Source: Novosphingobium sp. Rr 2-17 (GTDB taxonomy: Bacteria > Pseudomonadota > Alphaproteobacteria > Sphingomonadales > Sphingomonadaceae). From it: a stretch of DNA of 64,000 nucleotides. Shown here in pieces: positions 16,838 through 26,563 of this stretch. Under the pieces are notes generated by a model. It was not told the DNA's origin and searched no databases. It saw nothing but the letters and a program-made list of their open reading frames with translations. The stretch spans positions 1 to 64,000 of the forward strand of contig NZ_AKFJ01000004.1 in assembly GCF_000272475.1 (NCBI RefSeq). Reading direction: 5' to 3'. Position numbers and translations under genes: made by a program. The stretch's first letter is position 1. Each line of letters begins with the position of its first letter.

Positions 16838-18148
16838 ATGCGCGATTTCGCGGTCTCGCAATCGCCTGCGGTCCAGGCTCAGCTCGATCGGCTGGCTGCG
16901 CTGTCACTGCCCCATGGCCGCTTCGGGCTGGCAACGATTCATGAATTGTTGAGTCGCCTGGGTGATCCGCATCTGGCGATCCCGCCCGCATTTCACGTCG
17001 CCGGGACCAACGGCAAGGGATCGACTTGCGCGTACTTGCGCGCGATGCTGGAAGCGCAAGGCTATCGCGTCCACGCCATCGCCAGCCCGCACCTGGTCCG
17101 CTACAACGAGCGCATCCGCATTGCCGGCGAACTCGTCAGCGATGACGAACTGGCATCGCTGCTGGCAGAAGTTCTGGACGCGGCCCGGGGCCTCGACGTC
17201 AGCTTCTTCGAGACGACGATCGCCGCCAGCTTCCTCGCCTTCGCGCGCTATCCCGCAGACGTATGCGTGATCGAGGTCGGCCTTGGCGGGCGGTTCGACG
17301 CAACCAACGTCCTGCCCAGACCGCTCGCTTGCGGCATCGCCACCCTGGGCATCGACCACGAACGCTTCCTGCTTGCGCCCGAACACAACGTGCCCGCTGC
17401 CCCGCTCGCCCGCATCGCGTTCGAGAAGGCAGGCATTCGCCGGGCGGGAGTGCCGCTGGTGACGCAGACGTATCCTGCGGAAGTCAACGGCACCCTGGAA
17501 ATGCTGGCCTTCGCCGACAGCGTGCCGCTGGCGATGCGTGGAGCAACCTGGGACGTCGATGTGACTGCGAACGGCTTCACCTGGCGCAACGCCACCAGCG
17601 CCATCGCCCTGCCCTTGCCAACCATTCTGGGTGCGCACCAAGTCGATAACGCCGCACTCGCCGTCGCGATGCTACGGGCACAGGACGTGCTGCCGATTAG
17701 CGCCGAGGCGATGGCACAGGGCATCCCCGCTGCCCGTTGGCCCGCACGGATGCAACGGCTCGGCCAAGGCCCGCTCACTGCGTTGGCGCCCGGCGCGGAA
17801 GTCTGGCTGGATGGCGGTCACAATCCCGATGCCGGCCAGGCCCTGCGCCGCCTGCTGGACCAGCGCGACATGCGCCCCCACCTGATCCTGGGCATGATCG
17901 CCGGCAAGACCCCTGCCGCCTTGCTGGACCCGCTCCACGCCGTCGTGCGCAGCGTCACTATAGTCCCCGTGCCCGGTCACGAATGCCTGCCGCCCGAAGC
18001 CTTCGCAGGGTGGCCGGTGCCCACTACCATTGCCCCCGACGTGATGAGCGCGCTTTCGGCGCTCGATGCGCCCGAGACGGTGCTGATTGCAGGTTCGCTC
18101 TATCTGGCGGGCGCGGTACTGCAGGCCAATGGCGAAGTGCCTGACTGA
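16838..18148 (+). CDS. folC: Bifunctional dihydrofolate/folylpolyglutamate synthase
   Basis: A 436-residue Mur-ligase-type enzyme adding glutamate to dihydropteroate and folates. The ATP loop is GTNGKGST near residue 53. The family motifs SPHLVRYNERIRI and EVGLGGRFDATNV are present, and the C-terminal domain carries WLDGGHNPDAG. It is packed behind trpA, which suggests co-transcription. Its 3' end converges with the AmpG-like gene with an 8-bp gap. Confidence 0.95.
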   Translation: MRDFAVSQSPAVQAQLDRLAALSLPHGRFGLATIHELLSRLGDPHLAIPPAFHVAGTNGKGSTCAYLRAMLEAQGYRVHAIASPHLVRYNERIRIAGELVSDDELASLLAEVLDAARGLDVSFFETTIAASFLAFARYPADVCVIEVGLGGRFDATNVLPRPLACGIATLGIDHERFLLAPEHNVPAAPLARIAFEKAGIRRAGVPLVTQTYPAEVNGTLEMLAFADSVPLAMRGATWDVDVTANGFTWRNATSAIALPLPTILGAHQVDNAALAVAMLRAQDVLPISAEAMAQGIPAARWPARMQRLGQGPLTALAPGAEVWLDGGHNPDAGQALRRLLDQRDMRPHLILGMIAGKTPAALLDPLHAVVRSVTIVPVPGHECLPPEAFAGWPVPTTIAPDVMSALSALDAPETVLIAGSLYLAGAVLQANGEVPD

Positions 18149-18156
18149 TTTGATCG

Positions 18157-19503
18157 TCAGTCCTCAACGGGCGCTTGCGGACCTTCCTCGCCCGCCGACC
18201 CCATCGCTTCGTCCACCAGGCCCGTACGACACATCCACCAAAACAGCACGATGCCAGGCAGCGCCGCGAGCGTGGTGAGAATGTAGAAATTGACGTAGCC
18301 CATATCTTCGATCAGCGCCCCAGCCGTGGTGCCGGTCAGGGAACGGCCTACCACGCTCGCACCCGCCGAGATCAGCGCGTATTGAGAAGCCGTAAAGCGC
18401 AAGTCGCATAGTGCAGAGAAATACGCGATTACAACGACACCGCCATACCCGCTGGCGATGTTCTCGAAACCAATCGAGCCGGCCATCCCCAGGTTGCTGT
18501 GACCCGCAGCCGCCAAAGCCGCGAAGCTGAGGTTGGACACGCCCATCAGCACCAGCGAAATCATCACCGACCGCTTCAGTCCCAGGCGGGAATAAGCGAC
18601 GCCACCAATGAACACGCCGATGAGATAGGCCCAAAAGCCAAGGCCTACATCGTAAATGGCGATCTCGTCATTCGTGAAACCAAGGTCATCGAACAACAAG
18701 CGGAACGTCAGGTTCGCCAGCGTGTCGCCGATCTTGTGGACGAGGATGAACGCCAGCACCATGAAGGCGCCGTGGCGTTGAAAGAACTCGATGAACGGCC
18801 CCACGATGGAGGCCCAGACTTCACTGACGCCGCGCTTTTCGACCACGACCTTGCGCCGTTCCGGCTCTCCGAGCGCGAATGCCGTCAGCATCGCGGGCAG
18901 CGCGAAGATCGCACAGACTGCATAGCCCGCACTCCATCCCCAGCGTGCCGATACCACCAGAGCCAGCGCGCCAGCACCTGCCGAACCGATCCTCCAGCCG
19001 TACTGACTCATGCCCGATCCGGTGCCGAGCTGATAGGGCTTGAGCGTCTCGATCCGGTACGCATCGATGACGATATCGAAGCTTGCCCCAGCAGCGCCAA
19101 CTAACACGGCGGCCAGGACGGTGGCCCCTAAATTGCTCGCTGGATCTACCATCGCCAGATTGATGACTGCGGCGATTACCGCAATACCGCAGACCAACAT
19201 CCACGAGACGCGTTGACCCAGGCGGTGCAGCACCGGGAGGCGGACACCATCAATGATCCAGGCCCAGAAGACCTTTAGGTTGTAGACCAGGAAAGCCAGC
19301 GTAAAAGCAGTGACGGTTTTCTTATCAACGCCGTCCTGCGCCAATCGCGTGGTCAAAGTGGCGCCGATCATCGCATACGGAAAACCAGACGACAGCCCCA
19401 GCAGAAACGCGGCAAGCGACTCCTTTTCGACGTAGGGCTTTAGCGCCCCCCATATGCCCCGGTGCCCACCGCCACGACGCTCAACACTGCTATCGGCGTC
19501 CAC
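18157..19503 (-). CDS. AmpG-like MFS permease
   Basis: A 448-residue, 12-helix MFS protein of the AmpG group. Family-like segments are LLGLSSGFPYAMIGATLTTRL, the AWIIDGV region, the SFDIVIDAYRIE motif of helix 4, and GGVVVIAYFSALC. AmpG importers bring anhydromuropeptides into the cytoplasm for cell-wall recycling. Sphingomonads often have several paralogues, so the exact substrate is not certain. Confidence 0.85.
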   Translation of the reverse strand: MDADSSVERRGGGHRGIWGALKPYVEKESLAAFLLGLSSGFPYAMIGATLTTRLAQDGVDKKTVTAFTLAFLVYNLKVFWAWIIDGVRLPVLHRLGQRVSWMLVCGIAVIAAVINLAMVDPASNLGATVLAAVLVGAAGASFDIVIDAYRIETLKPYQLGTGSGMSQYGWRIGSAGAGALALVVSARWGWSAGYAVCAIFALPAMLTAFALGEPERRKVVVEKRGVSEVWASIVGPFIEFFQRHGAFMVLAFILVHKIGDTLANLTFRLLFDDLGFTNDEIAIYDVGLGFWAYLIGVFIGGVAYSRLGLKRSVMISLVLMGVSNLSFAALAAAGHSNLGMAGSIGFENIASGYGGVVVIAYFSALCDLRFTASQYALISAGASVVGRSLTGTTAGALIEDMGYVNFYILTTLAALPGIVLFWWMCRTGLVDEAMGSAGEEGPQAPVED

Positions 19504-19566
19504 GCCTATCTCCCGAAGAGGAACCAGCCACCAACTTAACGTCCGCGGAGGCTATGGGAAGGCTGG

Positions 19567-21192
19567 ATGAACCGGCGATCAACAGGTATGGGCGCTCAGA
19601 TGTCCAAACCTCCCTATAAGTCCGGCGGCTCAAAATCCGGTGGCTTCAAGTCTGGCGGCTCCGGCCGCGGCCGTCCCCCCGGTGGCCCCTCGCGCGGTGG
19701 CCCTTCCTCCGGCGGCAGCGACCGACGTGGCCGCGATGAGCGAGCCGGCGACGCTCGGCGCAGCGAACGCGGTCCGGGCGAACGCGGACGCAGCGATCGC
19801 GCCGCAAGCCCGCGCAGCGACGCTCCGGCACGCGGCGAGCGCAGCTTCGGTGAGCGTGGACGCAGCGATCGCAACGCCAGCCCGCGTAGCGACGCCCCGG
19901 CTCGCGGCGAACGCAGCTTCGGTGAACGCGGACGCAGCGATCGGGCCGCCAGCCCGCGCGGCGAGGCTCCGGCACGCGGTGAGCGCAGCTTTGGCGAACG
20001 TGGGCGCAATGACCGCAGCGCAAGCCCGCGCAGCGACGCCCCGGCTCGCGGCGAGCGCAGCTTTGGTGAACGCGGACGCAGCGATCGCTCCGCCAGCCCG
20101 CGTAGCGACGCCCCGGCGCGCGGCGAGCGCAGCTTTGGTGAGCGTGGACGCAATGACCGTAGCGCCAGCCCGCGCGGCGACACGCCGGCGCGCGGCGAAC
20201 GCAGCTTTGGTGAACGCGGGCGCAGTGATCGCACCGCAGGCCCGCGCGGAGACGCCCCGGCACGCGGCGAACGCAGCTTTGGCGAACGGGGTCGGAGCGA
20301 CCACAGCGCCAGCCCGCGTGGCGAAAGGCCCGACCGCAATACTCGCAACGCCCCTGCTCCCGTCATTCGCAAGGCTACCCATGCGGCCCCACGCGCGGCA
20401 CCTGCCACGCCCAGGGACGAATCGCTCCCGGCCCGAGAGGGCGAGCGGATTGCCAAGCTGCTGGCGCGCGCCGGCGTCGCCAGCCGCCGCGAGGCGGAGC
20501 GTTTGATCGAGGCAGGCCGGGTTAAGCTGGGCGACCAAGTGATCGATACGCCCGCTACCGTCCTTCCCAGCCTTCGTGGGGTCACCGTGGATGGTGAGCC
20601 CGTGAAGGACCCGGAAGGCACCCGCCTGTTCCTGTTCCACAAGCCTTCGGGCCTGCTGACTGCCGAGCGCGATCCCGCCGGGCGGCCGACGATTTACGCC
20701 GCGCTGCGCAATGCCCTGCCCGAAAACGCGGGCCGGGTCATGCCGGTCGGCCGGCTCGATCTCAACACCGAAGGGCTGCTGCTGCTGACCAACGATGGCG
20801 AATTCAAGCGCCAGCTTGAGCTGCCGGCCACCGGCGTACCGCGCACGTATCGCGCGCGTACCTTTGGCGACATCAGCCAGCCCCAGCTTGAGCAATTGAT
20901 GGAAGGCATCGAGGTCGATGGTGTGATCTACGGCCAGATCAATGCCAACATGGAGCGCCGCACCGGGCGCAACCAGTGGATCGAGATGACGCTGACCGAA
21001 GGCAAAAACCGCGAGGTTCGCCGCGTCCTGGAAGCGCTGGGCCTACAAGTCAGCCGCCTGATCCGTGTGGCATACGGTCCATTCCTCCTGGGCGACCTGC
21101 CCAAGGGCATGGCGGGCGAGATCAGCCAGAAAGACCTCGACAACTTCCGCAACTCGCTTCCGAAATCAACCCGTCCCAAGGGTGCGGAATGA
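19567..21192 (+). CDS. RluB/RsuA-family pseudouridine synthase with long repeat extension
   Basis: A 541-residue protein. Residues 1-290 are disordered and arginine/serine/glycine-rich, with seven exact-length 24-residue repeats plus a partial one. An S4 RNA-binding domain follows (GERIAKLLARAGVASRREAERLI), then the pseudouridine synthase domain with the catalytic Asp near residue 398 in VGRLDLNTEGLLLLTN. It most likely modifies 23S rRNA in the manner of RluB. The ATG at 19567 has a GGAAGG site; 19588 and 19600 are possible alternatives. rsmD overlaps its stop. Confidence 0.9.
   Translation: MNRRSTGMGAQMSKPPYKSGGSKSGGFKSGGSGRGRPPGGPSRGGPSSGGSDRRGRDERAGDARRSERGPGERGRSDRAASPRSDAPARGERSFGERGRSDRNASPRSDAPARGERSFGERGRSDRAASPRGEAPARGERSFGERGRNDRSASPRSDAPARGERSFGERGRSDRSASPRSDAPARGERSFGERGRNDRSASPRGDTPARGERSFGERGRSDRTAGPRGDAPARGERSFGERGRSDHSASPRGERPDRNTRNAPAPVIRKATHAAPRAAPATPRDESLPAREGERIAKLLARAGVASRREAERLIEAGRVKLGDQVIDTPATVLPSLRGVTVDGEPVKDPEGTRLFLFHKPSGLLTAERDPAGRPTIYAALRNALPENAGRVMPVGRLDLNTEGLLLLTNDGEFKRQLELPATGVPRTYRARTFGDISQPQLEQLMEGIEVDGVIYGQINANMERRTGRNQWIEMTLTEGKNREVRRVLEALGLQVSRLIRVAYGPFLLGDLPKGMAGEISQKDLDNFRNSLPKSTRPKGAE
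19789..20330 (+). repeat. 72-bp tandem coding repeats in the RluB-type gene
   Basis: Seven consecutive 72-bp units span 19789-20292, and a partial eighth unit runs to about 20330. Each encodes RSDRxASPRxDAPARGERSF plus GERG with small variations (Asn for Ser, Glu for Asp). The exact 72-bp phase shows expansion by duplication. Confidence 0.92.
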
Positions 21193-21749
21193 GCGGAAAC
21201 CTGCGGATCATCGCCGGCGAGTGGCGCGGCCGCAAGCTGGTCGCGCCCGAGGGTGAAACCACGCGCCCTACTGCGGACCGCACGCGTGAGACATTGTTCT
21301 CCATGCTCGTCAGTCGGCTGGGCTCGTTCGAGGATTTGACGGTGGCGGATTTGTTCGCAGGGTCAGGCGCGCTCGGCCTCGAAGCCTTATCACGGGGGGC
21401 GGCGCATTGCCTGTTCGTCGACCAGGACGCTGCCGCCGTTCGCGTGATTCGCCGTAATATCGCCAGTTTGGACGCCGAAAGCCGCAGCGACGTTCGCGCC
21501 GGATCGGTATTGGCGCTGGGGCCGGCAAAGCGGCAGCTTGACCTCGTCATGCTCGACCCGCCCTACGAGAGCGGTGCAGGCCAAGTCGCGATTGATAAAT
21601 TGACGCGGCTCGGCTGGATCGGCGAAACGAGCTGGGTGAGCCTAGAGACCGGGCGGAGCGAAGTGGTATCGATCAAAGGCTTCGAAATCGACGCCACCCG
21701 CGATATCGGAAAAGCGCGACTGCACTTGCTGCTCCGTACCGAAGACTGA
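21189..21749 (+). CDS. rsmD: 16S rRNA (guanine966-N2)-methyltransferase
   Basis: A 186-residue SAM-dependent methyltransferase. It begins with the family signature LRIIAGEWRGRKLVAP and RPTADRTRETLFSML. The SAM-binding loop is DLFAGSGALGLEALSRGA, and catalytic MLDPPYESG is present. Its ATG overlaps the stop of the upstream pseudouridine synthase (ATGA), so the two RNA-modification genes are translationally coupled. Confidence 0.95.
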   Translation: MSGNLRIIAGEWRGRKLVAPEGETTRPTADRTRETLFSMLVSRLGSFEDLTVADLFAGSGALGLEALSRGAAHCLFVDQDAAAVRVIRRNIASLDAESRSDVRAGSVLALGPAKRQLDLVMLDPPYESGAGQVAIDKLTRLGWIGETSWVSLETGRSEVVSIKGFEIDATRDIGKARLHLLLRTED

Positions 21750-21791
21750 AGTCGCCCCGGCTTTCACCGGGACGACGGTCAATTTTCGGAC

Positions 21792-22370
21792 TCACATGCC
21801 GCTGGGATTGCGACAAGCATCCTTCACTGTCTTGGTACAGCGTGGGTACGGCTTGTTCATTGATGTTGCTGGCGGCGGTGTTAGGGCGCCCTTGTAGGGC
21901 CCACCTTGATAGCTGGGGTCCGCAGGCATTGCCGGGGGTACGGACTGGTCCGCCAGCTTGGGATCAGGCACGCCGTTAGTTGGCATTCCGTCACCTGGAG
22001 GGTTTGCTTGTCCTGGCGGGGTCGACGGGGTGGCGCCGGCAATTTGCTGGACCACCGAATTCCAGGCAATCTGCCGCTGTTCCGGCGTCATGCGATAAAT
22101 TTGGCCGCGCTGATCAGGCGTCAGTGCCCAATAGCCCTTTTGCTGATCGGGGTTGAGCGTCCAGTAATAGACTTTGTAGTCGCCCGGCAAAGCATCGTAA
22201 TCCACCCGCTGGCTGGAACTCCAGCTATCGTAGGCAGCCTTTTGGTCGGGTGTCAGCATCACCGCGGGCGCGGACGGGCCTGCAGCGGGAGCATCGGGAT
22301 TTTGGGCGTGAATGGCAGAACCTGAAAGTACTAACAGCGCTGCCGTTCCTGCAAGCAAGAGCTTGCGCAT
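21792..22370 (-). CDS. Secreted protein with LTPDQ-type repeats
   Basis: A 192-residue exported protein with a signal peptide (residues 1-22, ending AIHAQ). The mature N-terminal half carries short repeated motifs (LTPDQKAAYDSW, LNPDQQKGYWA, LTPDQRGQIYR, MTPEQRQIAWNSV). The C-terminal half is Pro/Gly-rich and ends with two cysteines. I recognise this only as a type of conserved hypothetical protein seen in sphingomonads. No enzymatic motif is visible. Confidence 0.8.
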   Translation of the reverse strand: MRKLLLAGTAALLVLSGSAIHAQNPDAPAAGPSAPAVMLTPDQKAAYDSWSSSQRVDYDALPGDYKVYYWTLNPDQQKGYWALTPDQRGQIYRMTPEQRQIAWNSVVQQIAGATPSTPPGQANPPGDGMPTNGVPDPKLADQSVPPAMPADPSYQGGPYKGALTPPPATSMNKPYPRCTKTVKDACRNPSGM

Positions 22371-22483
22371 GGGACGATCTCCAACAATCTCGTTGCCAAC
22401 TCGACGAACCGCGCTGCCGTTTGTTCCGTCGCTGCGACGAACCGTCCTTGCGCCGCGACGCTCCGTTCCCTAGTTGTTCACGG

Positions 22484-24790
22484 GTGAACGACCTGCAAGC
22501 TTCCTCGCCTCAAGCCCCGTCCGGCCCCGATCCACTGCTCGATGGGCTGAATGCGCCGCAGCGCGAAGCGGTGCTGGCTACCGAGGGCCCCGTGCTGATG
22601 CTGGCAGGTGCGGGCACCGGCAAGACGGCAGCACTGACCGCGCGCCTTGCCCACCTCGTCCGCAGCCGGCTGGCTTGGCCGAGCGAGATCCTGTGCGTCA
22701 CCTTCACCAACAAGGCCGCCCGCGAAATGCGCGAGCGGGTGGGCCATCTGATTGGTCCGGCAGTGGAAGGCATGCCTTGGCTGGGCACATTCCACGCGAT
22801 CGCCGCGCGAATGCTTCGCCGCCATGCCGAGCTCGTCGGCCTGCAACCCAACTACACGATTATCGATACCGACGACCAATTGCGCCTGCTCAAGCAGTTG
22901 ATCCAGGCGGAAGGACTGGACGAAAAGCGCTGGCCCGCCCGCCAGTTGGCCGGCTGCATCGACCGCTGGAAAAATCGCGGCCTCAACCCGATCGACCTCG
23001 GAGCGGCAGAGAGCGAGACTTATGCCAATGGCAAGGGCCAGAAGTTCTACACGCTGTATCAGGAGCGGCTAAAAGCGCTGAATGCCTGCGATTTCGGCGA
23101 CTTGCTGCTGCACATGGTCAACATCCTGCGCACCGACCGGGGCATCCTGGAACAGTACCAGCAACGCTTTAAATACGTCATGGTGGATGAGTATCAGGAC
23201 ACCAACCAGGTCCAGTATTTATGGCTGCGATTGATCGCCCAGGCGCGCAAGAACATCTGCGTGGTGGGTGACGACGACCAGTCGATCTATTCCTGGCGCG
23301 GCGCGGAAGTGGCCAATATCCTGCGTTTCGAGCATGACTTTCCGGGCGCCAAAGTCATCAAGCTGGAGCAGAACTATCGCTCTACCCCCCAGATTCTGGC
23401 CGCTGCCTCCGGTCTCATAAACGAGAACAGCCAGCGACTAGGCAAGACGCTGTGGACCCAGCGCCACGCCGGCGACAGAGTGCGCGTGGTCGGCGTTTGG
23501 GACGGGCCGGAGGAGGCCCGCCGCATCGGCGACGACATCGAACGGCTGGAGCGCGAAGGCGCACCGTTGGATCAAGTCGCCATTCTGGTACGCGCGCAGT
23601 ACCAGACGCGTGAGATCGAGGACCGCTTCATCGCCATCGGCATGAAGTACCGCATCGTCGGCGGCTTTCGCTTCTACGAGCGTGTGGAAATCCGCGATGC
23701 GCTGGCGTATTTGCGGGTGGTGGCGCAACCGTCGGACGATCTGGCGTTCGAACGCATCTACAATGCGCCCAAGCGGGGCCTGGGTGCGAAGGCGCTGGAG
23801 GCGCTTCACCGCCTTGCCCGTCGCCGGAACATCCCGCTTGCTACAGCCGCGATCGAGATTGCCGATACCGACGAATTGCCCGCCCGTGCCCGCAACACGC
23901 TGTTGGCCCTGATGCGCGACTTCGCGCGCTGGCGTGACTTGTCCGGCACCGAATCACCCGCAGACCTCATTCGCACGATGCTGGACGAAAGCGGCTACAC
24001 CGATGCCCTGCAGGCGGAAAAGACCCCCGAGGCAGCCGGCCGCCTCGAAAACCTCGGGGAACTTGCGCGCGCGATGGAAGACTACGACAGCCTTGGTCAG
24101 TTCCTCGAACACGTCAGCCTCGTGATGGACAACGACGCGGCGGCGAACGAGGAAAAGGTCACGGTGATGACCATGCACGCCGCGAAAGGGCTGGAATTCG
24201 ACAACGTGTTCCTGCCTGGCTGGGAAGAAGGCGTGTTTCCCTCGCAGCGCTCAGTCGATGAAGGCGGGTTGGCCTCGCTGGAGGAGGAACGCCGGCTCGC
24301 CTACGTCGCCATCACGCGGGCACGGCGGCGGTGCACGATCCTGCATGCCGCGAACCGGCGTATCTATGGGCAGTGGACCAGTTCGATCCCATCGCGCTTC
24401 ATCGCGGAATTGCCGGACGACCATGTCGAGAGCGAGACGACGCTTTCCGGCGGTGCCTCGTTGTGGCGGGCACAGTGGTCGGAACATGCCGACCCCTTCG
24501 CGCATATCGCGACCACCCAGCCCTCGCGGATAACGACGCGTGGCCCTGGCTGGCAGCGCGCTGCGGCTAAGGAATATAACGCTACCCCGCGCAAAGTGGC
24601 CGAAAGCACGCGCAGCGCCGCCAGCTTCGCCGCCAAGCCGCGCAGCGACGTTTTGCCCGGATCACGCGTGTTTCACGAAAAGTTCGGATACGGAACCGTC
24701 GCCGCGCAAGACGGCAACAAGCTTGAGATCGACTTCGAGCAAGCCGGTCGCAAACGCGTAATCGACACGTTCGTAAAACTGGCCGAATAG
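22484..24790 (+). CDS. uvrD: UvrD/PcrA-type superfamily 1 DNA helicase
   Basis: A 768-residue ATP-dependent 3'-5' helicase for nucleotide excision and mismatch repair. The Walker A motif GAGTGKT is at residues 42-48. Motif II is DEYQDTN, motif III is GDDDQSIYSWRGA, and the later motifs QNYRST and VTVMTMHAAKGLEFD are intact. A C-terminal Tudor-like tail (FHEKFGYGTVAAQDGNKLEIDF) is typical. The GTG at 22484 is inferred from the family N-terminus (NAPQREAV); the frame remains open to 22250 over the divergent gene. It converges with the DEAD-box gene. Confidence 0.94.
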   Translation: MNDLQASSPQAPSGPDPLLDGLNAPQREAVLATEGPVLMLAGAGTGKTAALTARLAHLVRSRLAWPSEILCVTFTNKAAREMRERVGHLIGPAVEGMPWLGTFHAIAARMLRRHAELVGLQPNYTIIDTDDQLRLLKQLIQAEGLDEKRWPARQLAGCIDRWKNRGLNPIDLGAAESETYANGKGQKFYTLYQERLKALNACDFGDLLLHMVNILRTDRGILEQYQQRFKYVMVDEYQDTNQVQYLWLRLIAQARKNICVVGDDDQSIYSWRGAEVANILRFEHDFPGAKVIKLEQNYRSTPQILAAASGLINENSQRLGKTLWTQRHAGDRVRVVGVWDGPEEARRIGDDIERLEREGAPLDQVAILVRAQYQTREIEDRFIAIGMKYRIVGGFRFYERVEIRDALAYLRVVAQPSDDLAFERIYNAPKRGLGAKALEALHRLARRRNIPLATAAIEIADTDELPARARNTLLALMRDFARWRDLSGTESPADLIRTMLDESGYTDALQAEKTPEAAGRLENLGELARAMEDYDSLGQFLEHVSLVMDNDAAANEEKVTVMTMHAAKGLEFDNVFLPGWEEGVFPSQRSVDEGGLASLEEERRLAYVAITRARRRCTILHAANRRIYGQWTSSIPSRFIAELPDDHVESETTLSGGASLWRAQWSEHADPFAHIATTQPSRITTRGPGWQRAAAKEYNATPRKVAESTRSAASFAAKPRSDVLPGSRVFHEKFGYGTVAAQDGNKLEIDFEQAGRKRVIDTFVKLAE

Positions 24791-24810
24791 CGCCTGCGAG
24801 GCGTAGCGAT

Positions 24811-24836
24811 CAAAAACGGCCCGAGCCGAAGCTCGG
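24811..24836 (-). terminator. Terminator downstream of the DEAD-box helicase gene
   Basis: The hairpin CCGAGC-CGAA-GCTCGG (24821-24836) is followed on the minus strand by GCCGTTTTTG. It lies 13 bp past the stop of the minus-strand helicase gene. Confidence 0.65.
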
Positions 24837-24848
24837 ACAAAATCGCAA

Positions 24849-26357
24849 TTAATTCAGCGCCGAGACGTTGAGGAACCCAGGGATAGGTCCGTTCCAGCCG
24901 TCATCCGCCGGTTCGGCCTGACCACGGCGGCCGCCATAGCCACCAGAATTGCGATCGCGGCGGCTGTCATCCCGACGGGGCTCTTCGCGAGCGGGTTGGT
25001 CACGGCGCGCATCTTCCCGACGGGGACGAGAACGGCGTGGTTCCTCGCTACGGACTTCTTCGCGGAGTGTTTCCTGGTGAATCGGCGCGGCTTCCTCGAC
25101 AGGAGCGCTGGCCTCTTCGACGCGTGGCTTGCGCTCACGGCGCGGCTTGTCCTCTCGCGGAGCACGGGCTTGGCGGCGCGGACGCTCTTCGCGCTGCTCG
25201 TCCTGCTGGCGAGGGGTTTCCTCGACCGTAGCCGAACATTCGCCACCCAGCGTGTAGATCGGGATAGGTCCGCCCGTCAGCTTCTCGACATTGGCGATCG
25301 CCTCGGCGTCCTCAGGAGTGACGAACGTGAAGGCACGGCCCATGGCGCCGCCGCGACCGGTACGACCGATGCGGTGGACGTAATCGTCGGGATGCCAAGG
25401 CGTATCGAAGTTGAAGACGTGGCTCACGCCCTTCACGTCAAGGCCGCGCGCGGCGACGTCTGAGGCGCACAGGATGCTGATTTCGCCCGCCTTGAACCGC
25501 TCCAACTCGGCATTGCGCGCCGACTGATCCATGTCCCCATGGATTTCGCCGACGGAGAAACCATTGGTCTTCAGGCTCTTGGCCAATTCGCGCACGGTGG
25601 TCTTGCGGTTGGCGAAGACGATCGCGGTCGTGACGTTGTCCGTCCTCAGGATCGTGCGCAACGCCTCGCGCTTGTTGCGCGAAGACACGGCGACCTTGTG
25701 CTGGACGATGCTCAGGTTGTTCGAAGCCGGGCGTGCGACTTCGATATACTTCGGGTTCGACAAGAAGCGGTCGGCCAGCTTCTTGATGACCGGCGGCATC
25801 GTTGCCGAAAACAGCAGCGTCTGGCGGTTGGTCGGCAGTTTCGAGCAGATCGTCTCGATATCGGGGATGAAGCCCATGTCGAGCATGCGATCCGCCTCGT
25901 CGATGACGAGCAGTTCACAGCCGCTGAGCATGATCTTGCCGCGCTCAAACAAGTCCATCAAACGGCCCGGCGTGGCGATCAGCACGTCGACGCCGTCCTG
26001 CAGCGCCTTCACCTGATCGCCCATCTGCACGCCGCCAATCAGCAGCGCCATCTTGAGATTGTGGTTCTTGCCATACTTCTCGAAGTTTTCGGCCACTTGC
26101 GCCGCGAGTTCGCGGGTTGGCTCCAAGATCAGCGAGCGCGGCATCAGTGCGCGACGGCGACCATGTGCAAGCACGTCGATCATTGGCAGCACGAAACTGG
26201 CGGTCTTGCCTGTGCCGGTCTGGGCGATGCCAATGAGGTCCTTCATCATGAGGACGGGCGGGATCGCCTGGGCCTGGATCGGAGTCGGCTCGGTATAACC
26301 CGCAGCCTCTACCGCTTGCAGCAATTTGTCAGACAGGCCGAGATCGGCAAAATTCAT
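24849..26357 (-). CDS. DEAD-box ATP-dependent RNA helicase (RhlE-like)
   Basis: A 502-residue RNA helicase. Residues 1-370 form the two RecA domains: the Q motif in TEPTPIQAQAIP, Walker A in AQTGTGKT (45-52), motif Ib TPGRLMD, DEAD in VIDEADRMLDMGF, SAT in FSATMPP, and motif VI in HRIGRTGRGG. The C-terminal 120 residues are a basic, Arg/Glu/Pro-rich disordered tail that probably binds RNA. Such proteins act in ribosome assembly and RNA decay, often at low temperature. Confidence 0.94.
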   Translation of the reverse strand: MNFADLGLSDKLLQAVEAAGYTEPTPIQAQAIPPVLMMKDLIGIAQTGTGKTASFVLPMIDVLAHGRRRALMPRSLILEPTRELAAQVAENFEKYGKNHNLKMALLIGGVQMGDQVKALQDGVDVLIATPGRLMDLFERGKIMLSGCELLVIDEADRMLDMGFIPDIETICSKLPTNRQTLLFSATMPPVIKKLADRFLSNPKYIEVARPASNNLSIVQHKVAVSSRNKREALRTILRTDNVTTAIVFANRKTTVRELAKSLKTNGFSVGEIHGDMDQSARNAELERFKAGEISILCASDVAARGLDVKGVSHVFNFDTPWHPDDYVHRIGRTGRGGAMGRAFTFVTPEDAEAIANVEKLTGGPIPIYTLGGECSATVEETPRQQDEQREERPRRQARAPREDKPRRERKPRVEEASAPVEEAAPIHQETLREEVRSEEPRRSRPRREDARRDQPAREEPRRDDSRRDRNSGGYGGRRGQAEPADDGWNGPIPGFLNVSALN

Positions 26358-26563
26358 AAGGGTTTGGATTTCCGGAAAAAATGGAGCGTGGGTGCTGTCG
26401 GCACCGGCGGGGAACTGCCGACATACCGAAGCCCCGCAAGACGCCGCCTGCGCGACTGAGCGCGCCCTAAGCGGGAATGGGCATGAAAGTCAAGGATTTC
26501 TGCCCCGCGACATGTGACAACTAACGAGAAAACGACGATCTTCGGCCTCAACCGGCAGATGGC

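Noticed and set aside
19789..20330. CRISPR-like periodic repeats
   Set aside because: Units are directly adjacent without unique spacers and keep one reading frame in a pseudouridine synthase gene; these are coding tandem repeats.
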